Source: CAYLZO01 sp964387775 | GTDB taxonomy: Bacteria; Chloroflexota; Anaerolineae; JAAYZQ01 | NCBI GenBank assembly: GCA_964387775.1 | Contig: CAYLZO010000132.1 | Location: 1 to 14,412 of the forward strand | DNA length: 14,412 bases | Reading direction: 5' to 3' | Made by a program: the position numbers and the translations under genes | In this document: piece after piece, positions 1 to 7,683 of the stretch | Layout: every line of letters begins with the position of its first letter | Position numbering within the stretch: the first letter of the stretch is position 1 | The notes under the pieces: generated by a model | Databases searched by the model: none | What the model was told of the DNA's origin: nothing | Seen by the model: the letters and a program-made list of their open reading frames with translations, nothing else

Positions 1-1386
<1,386 letters not shown>

Positions 1387-1405
1387 GGCAAGGACAGAGA
1401 GAGTG

Positions 1406-1645
1406 TCACTTCTGCTGGAATGCTCTCAGGAACTCGTCTCTGGAGATGCCGGCTTGCGTGCAGATCGTTCGCAGCGTCGAACCTTTGATCCGGCGGTGAT
1501 TAGGCATGGTCAGTGGAGTTCTGGTACTATCTGGATTCTGGCGTGCCATGGCGATATGGTTGCCTTCGCGAATCACTCGGAAACCCAGCCTCTCAAAGGC
1601 TTTGATGGCTCGGCGTTTGGGTACATCGACGGGAAACTTGGGCAT
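1406..1645 (-). CDS. hicA: HicA-family mRNA interferase toxin
   Basis: 79 aa, the usual size for HicA (YcfA family). HicA toxins have a double-stranded-RNA-binding-like fold and cleave mRNA with a single conserved histidine. Here the motif is GNHI with His30, followed by a typical second half (TPLTMPNHRRIKGSTLRTI, then AGISRDEFL), as in the C-terminal helix of the family. The ATG shares one base with the hicB stop (TGATG at 1643-1647), so it is probably translationally coupled to the antitoxin. No strong Shine-Dalgarno of its own is visible. The order is antitoxin first, toxin second, the reverse of classical hicAB but common for this family. It sits between hicB and recJ in one transcription unit. 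Family assignment is firm; toxicity is inferred. Confidence 0.88.
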   Translation of the reverse strand: MPKFPVDVPKRRAIKAFERLGFRVIREGNHIAMARQNPDSTRTPLTMPNHRRIKGSTLRTICTQAGISRDEFLRAFQQK

Positions 1646-1887
1646 CAGGCTGTGGCCCCGGCGATAGCGATTCCTGCTTCCGCTACGAATGCTTCCAGAA
1701 CAGGCGGATCGACTTCTAGGACCTCTGAACCAAACGTCTCGATGTGAAACTGGATTGCAGACTTGACGTCGGCCATGGCTTCCTCGTAGGTGTCCCCTTC
1801 GCCGACGACGACGCCTTCGACGCCCAGTGGATAGGCCACGTACCCGTCAGGATGTTTCTCCACAATGATCTTGAGATTTTTCACCAT
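1645..1887 (-). CDS. hicB: HicB-family antitoxin, short form without a DNA-binding tail
   Basis: 80 aa, HicB/UPF0150-like. The N-terminal half (strands with KHPDGYVAYPLGVEGVVVGEGDT) followed by the helix TYEEAMADVKSAIQFHIETFG is the typical partly degraded RNase H fold that binds HicA. After about residue 60 only a short Pro/Ala-rich tail follows. I see no helix-turn-helix or ribbon-helix-helix domain, so this antitoxin probably does not bind an operator itself. A strong AGGAGG at 1896-1901, 8 nt from the ATG, overlaps the stop codon of the upstream ATP-binding gene, which suggests coupled expression. Its stop overlaps the hicA start. A stand-alone HicB-like protein of other function is less likely given the adjacent hicA. 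Confidence 0.85.
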   Translation of the reverse strand: MVKNLKIIVEKHPDGYVAYPLGVEGVVVGEGDTYEEAMADVKSAIQFHIETFGSEVLEVDPPVLEAFVAEAGIAIAGATA

Positions 1888-1895
1888 AACACCTT

Positions 1896-1901
1896 CCTCC
1901 T
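1896..1901 (-). promoter_or_regulatory. Strong Shine-Dalgarno of hicB overlapping the upstream stop codon
   Basis: Minus-strand AGGAGG, 8 nt before the hicB ATG at 1887. The TAG stop of the upstream gene occupies 1900-1902, so the ribosome-binding site and the preceding stop are interlocked. This is the strongest internal site of the operon and fits preferential translation of the antitoxin. Confidence 0.75.
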
Positions 1902-3072
1902 ATTCCATACGCTGCGGACGGGGCAGAGACATTACGAGTTCGTTGCCCTCCAACCCAATCTCCGGCTCGCGGCCCGTCGCCTGGCGCACCAACTGGATGG
2001 TCCGGTAGACGCCGCTGCCGATGCCGGTGACCAACCCCATCCGGCTGAAGAGGGTGTAGACTGCCGGGTTGCGCAGCACGTGGGCCGCGCCCAGCTTCAT
2101 CGCCTCGATGGTCACGGTGTTGGGCAGGCCGCCGGGCGTGCGGACCTCGACGCGGTTGTCAAAGACAAAGATGCGCACCGGCGCGGCGATGGTATAGTCC
2201 CGGTGGGCCAGGGCGTTGACCACGGTCTCGCGCAGGGCAGCTTCGGGCAGCTCCGGGTGGGACTCGGGGGCAAAGCCCTCGATGCGATGCGTGACTGGCA
2301 GGTGCAGGCGCAGAAAGCGCGCCGCGTCCTCCAGGATGGCGGGCAGGGGCCCTTCCAGTTGTTTGGCGTCCGAGGGCGCGGGAGCCAGGTCCCGGCCGGG
2401 GATGCGCGCCGCCACGATGTGGCTCTGGGGCAGAAAACGCTGCGGCTCCCGCCCGAAGAAGAGCAGGCCGGCCACGGTCGGATAGGGCTGCCCCTCCCGC
2501 TCGCGGACCAGCCGCCAGTTGCGCAGCAGGCGCTCGTAGCCCACGTCGAACTCGTCCAGGGTGCGGTGATAGGCCGTTTGCAGGAATGTTTCGAACGCCC
2601 GGCTGTCCAGGTCGCGGAGGCCCGCTTGTAGCACCACCGTTTCGTCGTAGAAAAAGCTCTCGGCGGCCTGGAACAGCCGCAGCAACTCCTGGCGAGAGGC
2701 CCGCCGCCGGCCCGAGGTGGTGCGGACGTAGAACAAGTCCTTGTTGGTCTGGTAGGGCCGCTGGTCGCCCTTGGGCACGTTGACGACGACGACGGTGGCG
2801 CCGTCGGCCTGGACCGTCTCCTGGACCACCGTCAGCGGTGGGCGGCAGTTGTTGTAGGCCACCTGGTCGACGGTCTGCATGGCGGCGGCCGGGTCCTCCA
2901 CACCCACCGGGCGGCCGTCGTCGGCGACGCCCAGGATCAACTGCCCGCCGTCGGTGTTGGCGAAGGCGATCAGCGAGTTGGCCAGGTCGTCGGTGTGAAT
3001 GGGCCAGGCCTTGAACTCGGTGTGCAGGTCTTCTCCGCGCCGGATACGATCCTGTAGCTCGGCCAGATTCAT
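1900..3072 (-). CDS. AlbA_2 (Schlafen-type) plus HATPase_c_4 protein
   Basis: 390 aa of the COG2865-like family, often annotated as an ATP-binding protein or putative transcriptional regulator. The N-terminal AlbA_2/Schlafen-type domain has HTEFK (res 17-21), SLIAFANTDGGQLILGVADDG (33-53) and FYVRTTSGRRRAS (114-126). The C-terminal part looks like a GHKL-type ATPase: ALRETVVNALAHRDY (279-293, N-box-like), RTPGGLP (311-317) and GIGSG (350-354). The winged-helix tail that many relatives carry seems absent, since the protein ends about 35 residues after GIGSG. The start is supported by GAGGAGA 7 nt before the ATG and a promoter just upstream. It heads a unit with hicB, hicA and recJ. The biochemical role of the family is poorly known (RNA or tRNA binding, regulation or defence have been proposed), so I give none. 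Confidence 0.85.
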   Translation of the reverse strand: MNLAELQDRIRRGEDLHTEFKAWPIHTDDLANSLIAFANTDGGQLILGVADDGRPVGVEDPAAAMQTVDQVAYNNCRPPLTVVQETVQADGATVVVVNVPKGDQRPYQTNKDLFYVRTTSGRRRASRQELLRLFQAAESFFYDETVVLQAGLRDLDSRAFETFLQTAYHRTLDEFDVGYERLLRNWRLVREREGQPYPTVAGLLFFGREPQRFLPQSHIVAARIPGRDLAPAPSDAKQLEGPLPAILEDAARFLRLHLPVTHRIEGFAPESHPELPEAALRETVVNALAHRDYTIAAPVRIFVFDNRVEVRTPGGLPNTVTIEAMKLGAAHVLRNPAVYTLFSRMGLVTGIGSGVYRTIQLVRQATGREPEIGLEGNELVMSLPRPQRME

Positions 3073-3102
3073 CCACTTCTCCTCAAAGCCCTGATGGGTG
3101 CT

Positions 3103-3130
3103 ATGATACCACAGGTGGGGCAGGTTTCAA
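3103..3130 (-). promoter_or_regulatory. Sigma-70-type promoter for the AlbA_2-hicBA-recJ unit
   Basis: On the minus strand, TTGAAA (3125-3130), a 16-nt spacer, then TATCAT (3103-3108) preceded by TGG, an extended -10. The expected transcription start near 3096 leaves about 24 nt of leader before the ATG at 3072. It lies in the 65-nt gap after the transporter gene. The -35 element lies inside the inverted repeat at 3118-3138. Confidence 0.6.
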
Positions 3131-3138
3131 ACTTGCCC
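3118..3138. repeat. 21-bp inverted repeat between corC-like gene and AlbA_2 gene
   Basis: Arms 3118-3127 and 3129-3138 around a single central base; nine of the ten pairs match and one is a G-T-type mismatch. It overlaps the last base of the transporter stop codon and contains the -35 hexamer of the downstream promoter. No T-run follows in the minus-strand direction, so it is not a standard intrinsic terminator. It could be an operator or a member of a dispersed repeat family. Confidence 0.6.
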
Positions 3139-4451
3139 TACCCGGGGTTCGGCGGATAGCGGATCGACACCTTGGTGACGGTCAGCCCCTCCACTGCCTC
3201 GACGCGCAGCGTCGCCTGGCCGGCGGCGACCTCGTCGCCGACCTGGGGCCGACGCTCCAGCTTGGCCCAGACCAGCCCGCCGACGGTGTGCACGTCGTGC
3301 TCGCCCCGGTCGAGAGTGACGTACTCGTCCAGGTCGTCCAGTTGCACGGTGCCCTGGGCGACGAGGTGGCCCGGCGCGGCGAGGATCAGCGGCTCCTCTT
3401 CTTCGGTGTCGAATTCGTCGCGCACCTCACCCACCACTTCTTCAAAAATATCCTCGGCCGTGACCAGCCCCAGCGTGCCGCCGTGCTCGTCCATGACGAT
3501 GGCGATTTGCTGGTGCTGCTTGCGAAAGTGGGCCAGCAGGGCCTTGACGGGCAGGGTCTCGGGCACGTAGGTCACGGGGCGGAGCAGGGCCGACAGGTCA
3601 AAGGGCTCGCCCGAGAGCTGCTGGCGGACCAGGTCTTTGAGGTGCACCACGCCGACGATATCGTCGATGTGCTCGCGGTAGACGGGCAGCCGGCTGTAGG
3701 GCGTCCCCTCGAACAGGGCCAGCAGCTCCTCCTCGCCGGTGGCGGCCGGGATGGCCGTCATCAGCGGGCGGGGGGTCATGACCTGCTCCACCTGCTCGCC
3801 GGGGAAATCGAGCAGTTTGGTCACCAGCTCCTGCTCGTACTCCTCCAACAGCCCCCCGGCGAAACTCTCGGTGACGATCAGCTCCAGCTCGTCCAGGGAG
3901 TAGAGCCGGCTGTTTTTGCCCGGCGGCGGGATGCGCAGGAGCCGCAGCGTCCAGAGGCCGATGCGGTTCAGCAGCGTCACCGGGATGGAAAAGAGCTGGC
4001 CCACGAGGCGCATCGGTGCGGCCAGGGCGAGCACGGTCCCCTCGGCGTTTTGCAGCGCCAGCGACTTGGGCACCATCTCGCCCACGACGACGTGGAGGTA
4101 GGTGACCAGGCCCAGGGCCACGACGAACGAAATCGTGTGGACGATGCCGCCCTCCAGGCCGAACCAATCGTGCAGCGGGCCTTCGAGCAGGTGGGCGATG
4201 GCCGGCTCGGCGTACATGCCCAGGCCCAGGCTGGCCAGCGTGATGCCCAACTGGGCGGTGGCGATGTAGCGGTCGGTTTTGCGGTTGTCGGCCAGGATGT
4301 CCTGCACCCAGCCTGCCGCCCGGTTGCCTGCGGTTGCCTGCTGCCGGACGCGGGTGGGGCGCACGCCGATGATCGAAAACTCGGCGGCCACGAACAGGCC
4401 ATTGATCAGCACCAGGATCAGAATGATGACAAAGGGCACGAGCAGGGCCAT
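3138..4451 (-). CDS. CNNM/CorC-type transporter with CBS pair (second of a tandem pair)
   Basis: 437 aa, normal length for the HlyC/CorC (CNNM) family, which in characterised members exports Mg2+. Order: hydrophobic N-terminus with the family motif NGLFVAAEFS (about res 17-26), then further membrane segments up to about residue 175 including GEMVPKSLAL; a CBS pair (first with MTPRP and SRLPVYREHIDDIVGVVHLKDL, second with MDEHGGTLGLVTAEDIFEEVVGE); and a C-terminal CorC_HlyC domain with HTVGGLVWAKLERRPQVGD. GGGGAGG about 7 nt before the ATG is a good ribosome-binding site. The ATG overlaps the stop of the sister gene by one base (TGATG), so the two are co-translated. Older 'hemolysin' annotations of the family are misleading. 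Ion specificity cannot be read from sequence. Confidence 0.92.
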   Translation of the reverse strand: MALLVPFVIILILVLINGLFVAAEFSIIGVRPTRVRQQATAGNRAAGWVQDILADNRKTDRYIATAQLGITLASLGLGMYAEPAIAHLLEGPLHDWFGLEGGIVHTISFVVALGLVTYLHVVVGEMVPKSLALQNAEGTVLALAAPMRLVGQLFSIPVTLLNRIGLWTLRLLRIPPPGKNSRLYSLDELELIVTESFAGGLLEEYEQELVTKLLDFPGEQVEQVMTPRPLMTAIPAATGEEELLALFEGTPYSRLPVYREHIDDIVGVVHLKDLVRQQLSGEPFDLSALLRPVTYVPETLPVKALLAHFRKQHQQIAIVMDEHGGTLGLVTAEDIFEEVVGEVRDEFDTEEEEPLILAAPGHLVAQGTVQLDDLDEYVTLDRGEHDVHTVGGLVWAKLERRPQVGDEVAAGQATLRVEAVEGLTVTKVSIRYPPNPG

Positions 4452-5788
4452 CAGCCGGCCTCCCCGGTTGGCAGGCTGACGCGCACCTGGGTGACGCGGC
4501 GGTTTTCGACCGCCTCCACGCTCAGGCCGACGCCGTCGATTTCGAGGGCGTCGGCCTCGCGGGGGATGCGCCCCAGCCGGTCCATGAGCAGCCCGCCGAC
4601 GGTATGGGTCTCTTCCTGGGGCAGGTCGACGTCCAAGCGCGCGTTCAGCTCGGCGATGAGCATGTCGCCGCGCACGCTGAGGTGTTCCTCGTCGATCTGG
4701 GTCAGCAGCGCCTGCTCCTGGTCAAATTCGTCCTGGAACTCGCCGAACAGCTCTTCGAGCAGGTCCTCGCGCGTGATCAGGCCCTCGGTGCCGCCGAACT
4801 CGTCAAAGACGATGGCCAGGTAGCTCTGGGCTTCGTCGAGGCGCTGCCACACCTCGGCGCTGGTCAGGGTCTCGGGCACAAAGGGCGCGGGACGGACGAT
4901 GCGCCGCACGCTGGCGTCCGGGTCGGTCCGGTAGAGGGCAAAGAGGTCGCGCAGGTGGACAAAGCCGACGATGTGGTCGATGTCGCCTTCGTAAATGGGG
5001 ATGCGCGTGTAGGCCGATTCGGCGGCCAGCCGCAGCACCTCACCCACCGCTTGGTCGGCCGGGGCGGCTACCATCTGCGGCCGGGGGATGGCGATCTCGC
5101 CGGCGTGCAGCTTGCTGCGGCGAAAGACGTTTTGCAGAAAGCGGCCCTCGTCGGCGCCGATGAGCCCGCCGCGATGGCTCTCCTTGACCAGGAGGGCGAT
5201 CTCTTCGGGCGAGTGGACGTGGGCGTGGCCCCGCGCGGCGTTGAGGCCCAGCAGCCGGAGCAGCAGCGCGCCGCTGCCGTTCAACACGACGATGAGGGGC
5301 TTGAGCACGTAATCGGCCGACCACTTCATGGGCAGGGCGGTGAGCAGGGCCAGCCGCTCCGGGTACTGGATGCCGACGGACTTGGGCACCAACTCGCCCA
5401 TCACCACCTGGAGGATCGTCAGCAGGACGAGCACCAGGGTCGAGGCGATGCCGGCGGCGGCGGCGTGTCCGGCCGCGCCCGGGTCGCCCAGGGGCAGCCG
5501 GGCGATCAGCGGCTCGATGAGGGGCGCGATCTGCCGCTCGCCATAGATGCCCAATACGATGCTCGACAGGGTGATGCCCACCTGGCTGGCGGCGATGTAA
5601 TTGTCCAGCTTGTGGGAATCCTGGAGGACGGGCAGCAGGGTGCGGGCCAGGCGGTTGCCCTCGTCGGCCATCTGCATGATGCGCGTCTTGCGGGCGCTGA
5701 CCGACGAGAACTCGCCGGCGACATAGAGGGCGTTAAAAAAGATCATCAGGGACACGACCAGCAGGGTCGTGAAAATTGTTAAAATCAC
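4451..5788 (-). CDS. CNNM/CorC-type transporter with CBS pair (first of a tandem pair)
   Basis: 445 aa with the same architecture as its downstream neighbour: hydrophobic N-terminus with NALYVAGEFS, membrane segments to about residue 190 including GELVPKSVGI, CBS pair (YTRIPIYEGDIDHIVGFVHLRDL and FDEFGGTEGLITREDLLEELFGE), and a C-terminal CorC_HlyC domain with HTVGGLLMDRLGRIPREAD. The two proteins are clearly homologous yet well diverged, so this is an old duplication, and a heterodimer is possible because the family works as dimers. The start is GTG at 5788; its G is also the last base of the TAG stop of the nuclease gene (TAGTG). GAGG lies about 10 nt upstream. Function is probably Mg2+ or other divalent cation efflux at the inner membrane; I see no functional link to the nuclease beyond co-transcription. 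Confidence 0.92.
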   Translation of the reverse strand: MILTIFTTLLVVSLMIFFNALYVAGEFSSVSARKTRIMQMADEGNRLARTLLPVLQDSHKLDNYIAASQVGITLSSIVLGIYGERQIAPLIEPLIARLPLGDPGAAGHAAAAGIASTLVLVLLTILQVVMGELVPKSVGIQYPERLALLTALPMKWSADYVLKPLIVVLNGSGALLLRLLGLNAARGHAHVHSPEEIALLVKESHRGGLIGADEGRFLQNVFRRSKLHAGEIAIPRPQMVAAPADQAVGEVLRLAAESAYTRIPIYEGDIDHIVGFVHLRDLFALYRTDPDASVRRIVRPAPFVPETLTSAEVWQRLDEAQSYLAIVFDEFGGTEGLITREDLLEELFGEFQDEFDQEQALLTQIDEEHLSVRGDMLIAELNARLDVDLPQEETHTVGGLLMDRLGRIPREADALEIDGVGLSVEAVENRRVTQVRVSLPTGEAG

Positions 5789-6708
5789 TAGAATTCAACC
5801 TCGGCGATCTGCTCCAGGTCGATCTCGAACACGTCCGGGGCCACGTCCTCCGCCAGGTCACCCAGGAAGCCGGCCCGGACGCCCCGGTCGCAGAGGGAGC
5901 GGTAGTTGCAAAAGCGGCAGTGGCCCACGTCGGACGTCAGCGGCCAGATTTCCTCGTCGCGGGTTGCTGCCTTGGCGTTGCTCGGAGCCCCGTCCCCGGG
6001 GCGACGCCCCCGAGACGGGGGCTGTGAGCGACGCGCGAGTTTCTTGTCGCGGGCGGCGATTTCGGCGATGAGGTCGGCCAGGTAGGTGCCGTCGGCGGTG
6101 TGTTGGTCGGCGTCGTAGGGAAAGCGCTCGGTGGCGCCGCCGTGGTTGGCGAACCAGTAGACCATCTCCACCTGCTCGGGTGCAGGGCGGCGGCCGCCGT
6201 TGAACTCGGCGCCGGCTTCGACGGCCAGGTAGCGGTAGACGCGGGTTTGGAGCCGGCGGGCCAGCGTCGCCCGGCGCGGCCGCTTGAGCGACGTCTTCCA
6301 ATCGACGACGACGAACCGTTCGCCCGGCTCGACGGCCAGCAGGTCGAACTTGGCGACGAGGCGGTGGCCGGCGACCGGCGCGGCGACCCGGCACGCCGCC
6401 TCGACGCGGCGAAGCGTCTCGGGCAGGTTGCTCGGCGGGTGGGCCAGGAAGGTCTGCCACCAGCGGGCCAGGGTCTCGTCGTGGATGGTCGCCGCCAGCC
6501 GCTCGGGGTCGAGCCCGAGGGCGTGCTGGTGGGCCAGGCGGTGGAAGGCGGCGCCCCGCTGTCCGTGGGCTTCGAATTCGCCGGGCGCGTCGGTGATGAG
6601 GGCTGGCCAGGGCTGCATCAGCAGGTAGCGCAGTTGAAAGCGGCGCGGGCAATCGACGTAATCCTGGAGTTTGCCCTGGCTGAATTGGAAGGTGTCAGGC
6701 AGCGGCAC
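5788..6708 (-). CDS. Stand-alone RecB/Cas4-like PD-(D/E)XK nuclease with Fe-S cysteines
   Basis: 306 aa from GTG at 6708. This start is chosen because AGGAGGGGA lies just upstream and homology begins here; a longer frame to 6822 would run into degV. The family is the PDDEXK_1 type found at the C-terminus of AddB and in Cas4. Visible: Cys20 in DYVDCPRRFQLRY, His56 in GAAFHRLAH, Asp122 in KFDLL, the DWKTS box (D136, K138), QTRVYRY (Q154, Y158), and Cys264/Cys267/Cys273 in CRFCNYRSLC. The four cysteines match the 4Fe-4S arrangement of AddB and Cas4. The protein is probably a metal-dependent DNA exonuclease. With no helicase of its own, it probably partners the two nuclease-less helicases encoded upstream. 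A repeat-derived insertion (about res 226-250) lies just before the C-terminal cysteines. Confidence 0.88.
   Translation of the reverse strand: MPLPDTFQFSQGKLQDYVDCPRRFQLRYLLMQPWPALITDAPGEFEAHGQRGAAFHRLAHQHALGLDPERLAATIHDETLARWWQTFLAHPPSNLPETLRRVEAACRVAAPVAGHRLVAKFDLLAVEPGERFVVVDWKTSLKRPRRATLARRLQTRVYRYLAVEAGAEFNGGRRPAPEQVEMVYWFANHGGATERFPYDADQHTADGTYLADLIAEIAARDKKLARRSQPPSRGRRPGDGAPSNAKAATRDEEIWPLTSDVGHCRFCNYRSLCDRGVRAGFLGDLAEDVAPDVFEIDLEQIAEVEF
5981..6033. repeat. GC-rich repeat inserted in frame in the nuclease gene
   Basis: A GC-rich hairpin-like element with near-complementary outer arms at 5986-5994 and 6014-6023 (one extra base) and a C/G-rich middle. It encodes a Gly/Pro/Arg-rich, low-complexity segment (SQPPSRGRRPGDGAPSN) between a helix of the nuclease fold and the Fe-S cysteines. 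Such a peptide is not expected in the family. Confidence 0.6.
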
Positions 6709-6710
6709 GT

Positions 6711-6719
6711 TCCCCTCCT
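6711..6719 (-). promoter_or_regulatory. Shine-Dalgarno deciding the nuclease start
   Basis: Minus-strand AGGAGGGGA ends 2 nt before the GTG at 6708, so its GGAGG core is about 6 nt away. No comparable site stands before the longer alternative start at 6822, so the shorter protein is preferred. Confidence 0.75.
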
Positions 6720-6743
6720 GACGCGGCCATGTCCCGCCAGCGA

Positions 6744-6773
6744 TTGGCCACCGGGGCGGTTTGCGGGTATAAT
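6744..6773 (+). promoter_or_regulatory. Sigma-70-type promoter of degV
   Basis: Perfect TATAAT at 6768-6773, with a weaker -35 TTGGCC at 6744-6749 and 18 nt between. The expected start near 6780 leaves about 29 nt of leader before the ATG at 6809. The gap between degV and the nuclease gene is 100 nt, so it must also hold any nuclease promoter; I found no convincing one on the minus strand. Confidence 0.55.
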
Positions 6774-6808
6774 GACGCGATTCTGGGGCACAGGAAGGAG
6801 CACGAGCT

Positions 6809-7672
6809 ATGAAGATCATCACCGATATTGGTGCGGACCTGCCGGCCGCGTGGCTGGCTCAACACAGCGTGACCGCCGTCCCGCTGCACATCACCTGGGA
6901 AAACGGCGACTCGGCCGACGACCTGGGCCACGCCGCCTTTTACGAGCGGCTGGCCCGCGAGGACCATCCGCCCAAGACCTCCCAGCCCTCCATCGGCGAG
7001 TTTCGGGCCGTGTACGAGGCGGCCGCCCGCGAGGACTCTGCCATCCTGTCGATCCACATCTCCAGCGGCCTGAGCGGCACGCTCCAGTCGGCGCGGGCCG
7101 CGGCCGAGCTGTCGCCCGGGGCGAACGTCACGGCAGTGGACACCCTGACACTGTCGGGCGCGCAGGGCTGGCAGGTGCGCGCCGCCGTGGCTGCCGCCGA
7201 GGCCGGCGATCCGCTGGCGACGATTCTGGACAAGGTGGCCCGCGTGCGCCAGGCGGCCGAGACCGTCTACACGTTGGACACGCTCCATTACCTGATGCTC
7301 GGCGGGCGCATCGGCCGGGTGAAGGGCACCGTCGGCTCGCTGCTCAACATCAAGCCGCTCATTGCCGTGGAAAAAGAGACGGGTACCTACGTGCAGGTGG
7401 GCAGCGGTCGGGGTCTGCGGAAGGCAGTGCGCGCGCTCGTGGACTATGTCGCGGGGCACGCGGGCGACGGCGCCGAGATTGTGGCCCAGGTCATGCACGC
7501 CCAGGCGCCCGAGCTGGCGGCCAACCTGACAGCGCGGGTCGAAGGGCGCTTTGCGGTCCGTTGGCTGCCCCAGGGCGAAATTTCGCCCGTGCTGGGCACC
7601 CACACCGGGCCGGGGCTGGTGGGACTGGCCTTTGCCCCCAGCGTGGCGCTGGCGGGCATTGAGTTGGCTTGA
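6809..7672 (+). CDS. DegV-family fatty-acid-binding protein
   Basis: 287 aa, typical of DegV/FakB proteins, which bind one fatty acid; in Firmicutes FakB presents it to the kinase FakA. Family signatures: MKIITDIGADLP at the N-terminus, TSQPS (res 57-61), SSGLSGT (85-91) contacting the carboxylate, DTLHYLMLGGRIG (157-169), and HTGPGLVG (265-272). AGGAAGGAG at 6792-6800, 8 nt before the ATG, and a TATAAT box support the start. It is the only plus-strand gene. It lies between the helicase genes and the nuclease gene, diverging from the nuclease and converging on the helicase with an 11-nt gap and no visible terminator. No fatty acid kinase is present in the window, so the partner is unknown. 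No repeat insertion is seen. Confidence 0.93.
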   Translation: MKIITDIGADLPAAWLAQHSVTAVPLHITWENGDSADDLGHAAFYERLAREDHPPKTSQPSIGEFRAVYEAAAREDSAILSIHISSGLSGTLQSARAAAELSPGANVTAVDTLTLSGAQGWQVRAAVAAAEAGDPLATILDKVARVRQAAETVYTLDTLHYLMLGGRIGRVKGTVGSLLNIKPLIAVEKETGTYVQVGSGRGLRKAVRALVDYVAGHAGDGAEIVAQVMHAQAPELAANLTARVEGRFAVRWLPQGEISPVLGTHTGPGLVGLAFAPSVALAGIELA

Positions 7673-7683
7673 GCGGCGGCGCC

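Noticed and set aside
3118..3138. Intrinsic terminator after the transporter operon
   Set aside because: The hairpin is present but no run of T follows on the transcribed strand, and it overlaps a promoter element.
3288..4823. Long plus-strand open frame (about 511 codons) opposite the two transporter genes
   Set aside because: The translation is rich in Gln, His, Gly and Val with no known motif, and lies antisense to two genes with clear CBS and CNNM motifs. High GC content leaves such antisense frames open.
5788..6708. Cas4 of a CRISPR-Cas locus
   Set aside because: The Fe-S PD-(D/E)XK pattern fits Cas4, but there are no Cas1, Cas2 or other cas genes and no repeat-spacer array in the window. 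Context fits an AddB-type nuclease better.
6709..6822. N-terminal extension of the nuclease to an ATG at 6822
   Set aside because: The extra residues show no homology-like features, would overlap the degV start and promoter, and lack an SD, whereas the GTG at 6708 has a strong one.
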